This document shows, piece by piece, positions 63,791 through 64,000 of a stretch of DNA of 64,000 nt (positions are counted from its first letter, which is position 1; each line of letters begins with the position of its first letter). Source of the DNA: Limnospira fusiformis SAG 85.79. GTDB taxonomy: Bacteria > Cyanobacteriota > Cyanobacteriia > Cyanobacteriales > Microcoleaceae. The position numbers and the translations under genes are program-made. The notes under the pieces are model-generated. The model did not search any database. It saw only the letters and a program-made list of their open reading frames with translations, and was not told the DNA's origin. The stretch spans positions 2,283,403 through 2,347,402 of the forward strand of contig NZ_CP051185.1 of the NCBI RefSeq assembly GCF_012516315.1, given 5' to 3'.

Positions 63791-64000
63791 TCAAGTTTTG
63801 GATTCGTATACAATAATCCGGTTTCCGCAAGGATCATAAGCGTAAATTTCCCGACCGTGGGAGGCGATGATAATTTCGCCCGGTGGTGGGTAGCCTAATT
63901 CGCGAAAATTCTTGATCGCTTTTTCTAGGTCACTTACCTGCAAGCATAAACTCATTGCGCCCTTAGGGGAACTAAATTCTTGGCGATCGCCGCTTCTGGG
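63791..64000 (-). CDS. VOC (glyoxalase/bleomycin-resistance) family protein, partial
   Basis: The last 69 codons of a gene extend off the window edge. The sequence KGAMSLCLQVSDLEKAI, then NFRELGYPPPGEII and REIYAYDPCGNRIIVYESKT, matches the C-terminal VOC domain with its metal-site Glu. Only the C-terminal part is visible, so the function within the superfamily cannot be told. Confidence 0.8.
   Translation of the reverse strand, partial: PRSGDRQEFSSPKGAMSLCLQVSDLEKAIKNFRELGYPPPGEIIIASHGREIYAYDPCGNRIIVYESKT

Overview
The window reads as chromosomal DNA of a filamentous, non-heterocystous cyanobacterium, most likely of the Arthrospira/Limnospira (Spirulina) type. The evidence is: very frequent HIP1 octamers (GCGATCGC); the NDH-1 gene ndhH; a bilin-type GAF histidine kinase; a c6-type cytochrome; xisH/xisI remnants; and an intact hetR preceded by a small secreted-peptide gene with the RGSGR pentapeptide (patX). 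Species assignment is inference.

Layout. 1-16 kb is mostly ordinary: a CHASE2 nucleotide cyclase with a DUF928 protein, an acyltransferase, a sugar ABC permease, a Ski2-like helicase, mnmE, ndhH and rsmH. 16.0-17.9 kb holds a 403-bp structured repeat (HEARO/omega-RNA-like) fused to the 3' end of rsmH, then a tnpB-only IS200/IS605-type element. 17.9-21.1 kb has a PP2C response regulator, an anti-sigma kinase and queG. 21.1-27.7 kb is an accessory island: two DUF29 genes plus a fragment, a PIN-type toxin-antitoxin pair, an orphan antitoxin, a PD-(D/E)XK nuclease, a three-gene operon (ParA-like ATPase, unknown protein, Mrr-like nuclease), a DUF4160/DUF2442 pair and decayed xisH/xisI. It lies against acnB, and copies of the acnB 3' terminus are interspersed in it. 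31-39.6 kb has a LOV-GGDEF-EAL protein, a 517-bp tandem duplication, and a Wzc/Wza exopolysaccharide export pair. 41.7-43.4 kb is patX-hetR. 43.5-50.5 kb has tldE/pmbA, a cytochrome, a photoreceptor kinase, a geranylgeranyl-reductase-like enzyme and pyrH-frr. 50.6-53.3 kb has a second tnpB element, then a second HEARO-like RNA with a beheaded iscB behind it, fused to the 3' end of speB. 54-64 kb is ordinary (acetyltransferase, lpdA, FkbM methyltransferase, O-antigen ligase, murJ).

Themes. (1) RNA-guided transposon relics: two tnpB elements and two HEARO RNAs, one with an iscB reduced to its last 84 codons. Both HEARO copies sit in the transcription direction at the very end of a housekeeping gene and supply its last ~21-24 codons and stop. 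(2) A peptide-signalling pair, PatX-HetR, in a lineage without heterocysts. (3) An AT-rich, HIP1-poor nuclease/ATPase cluster that is a candidate anti-phage system. (4) Light and second-messenger signalling: LOV-GGDEF-EAL, a CBCR-like kinase and a CHASE2 cyclase.

All family assignments are from reading motifs; no database search was run.
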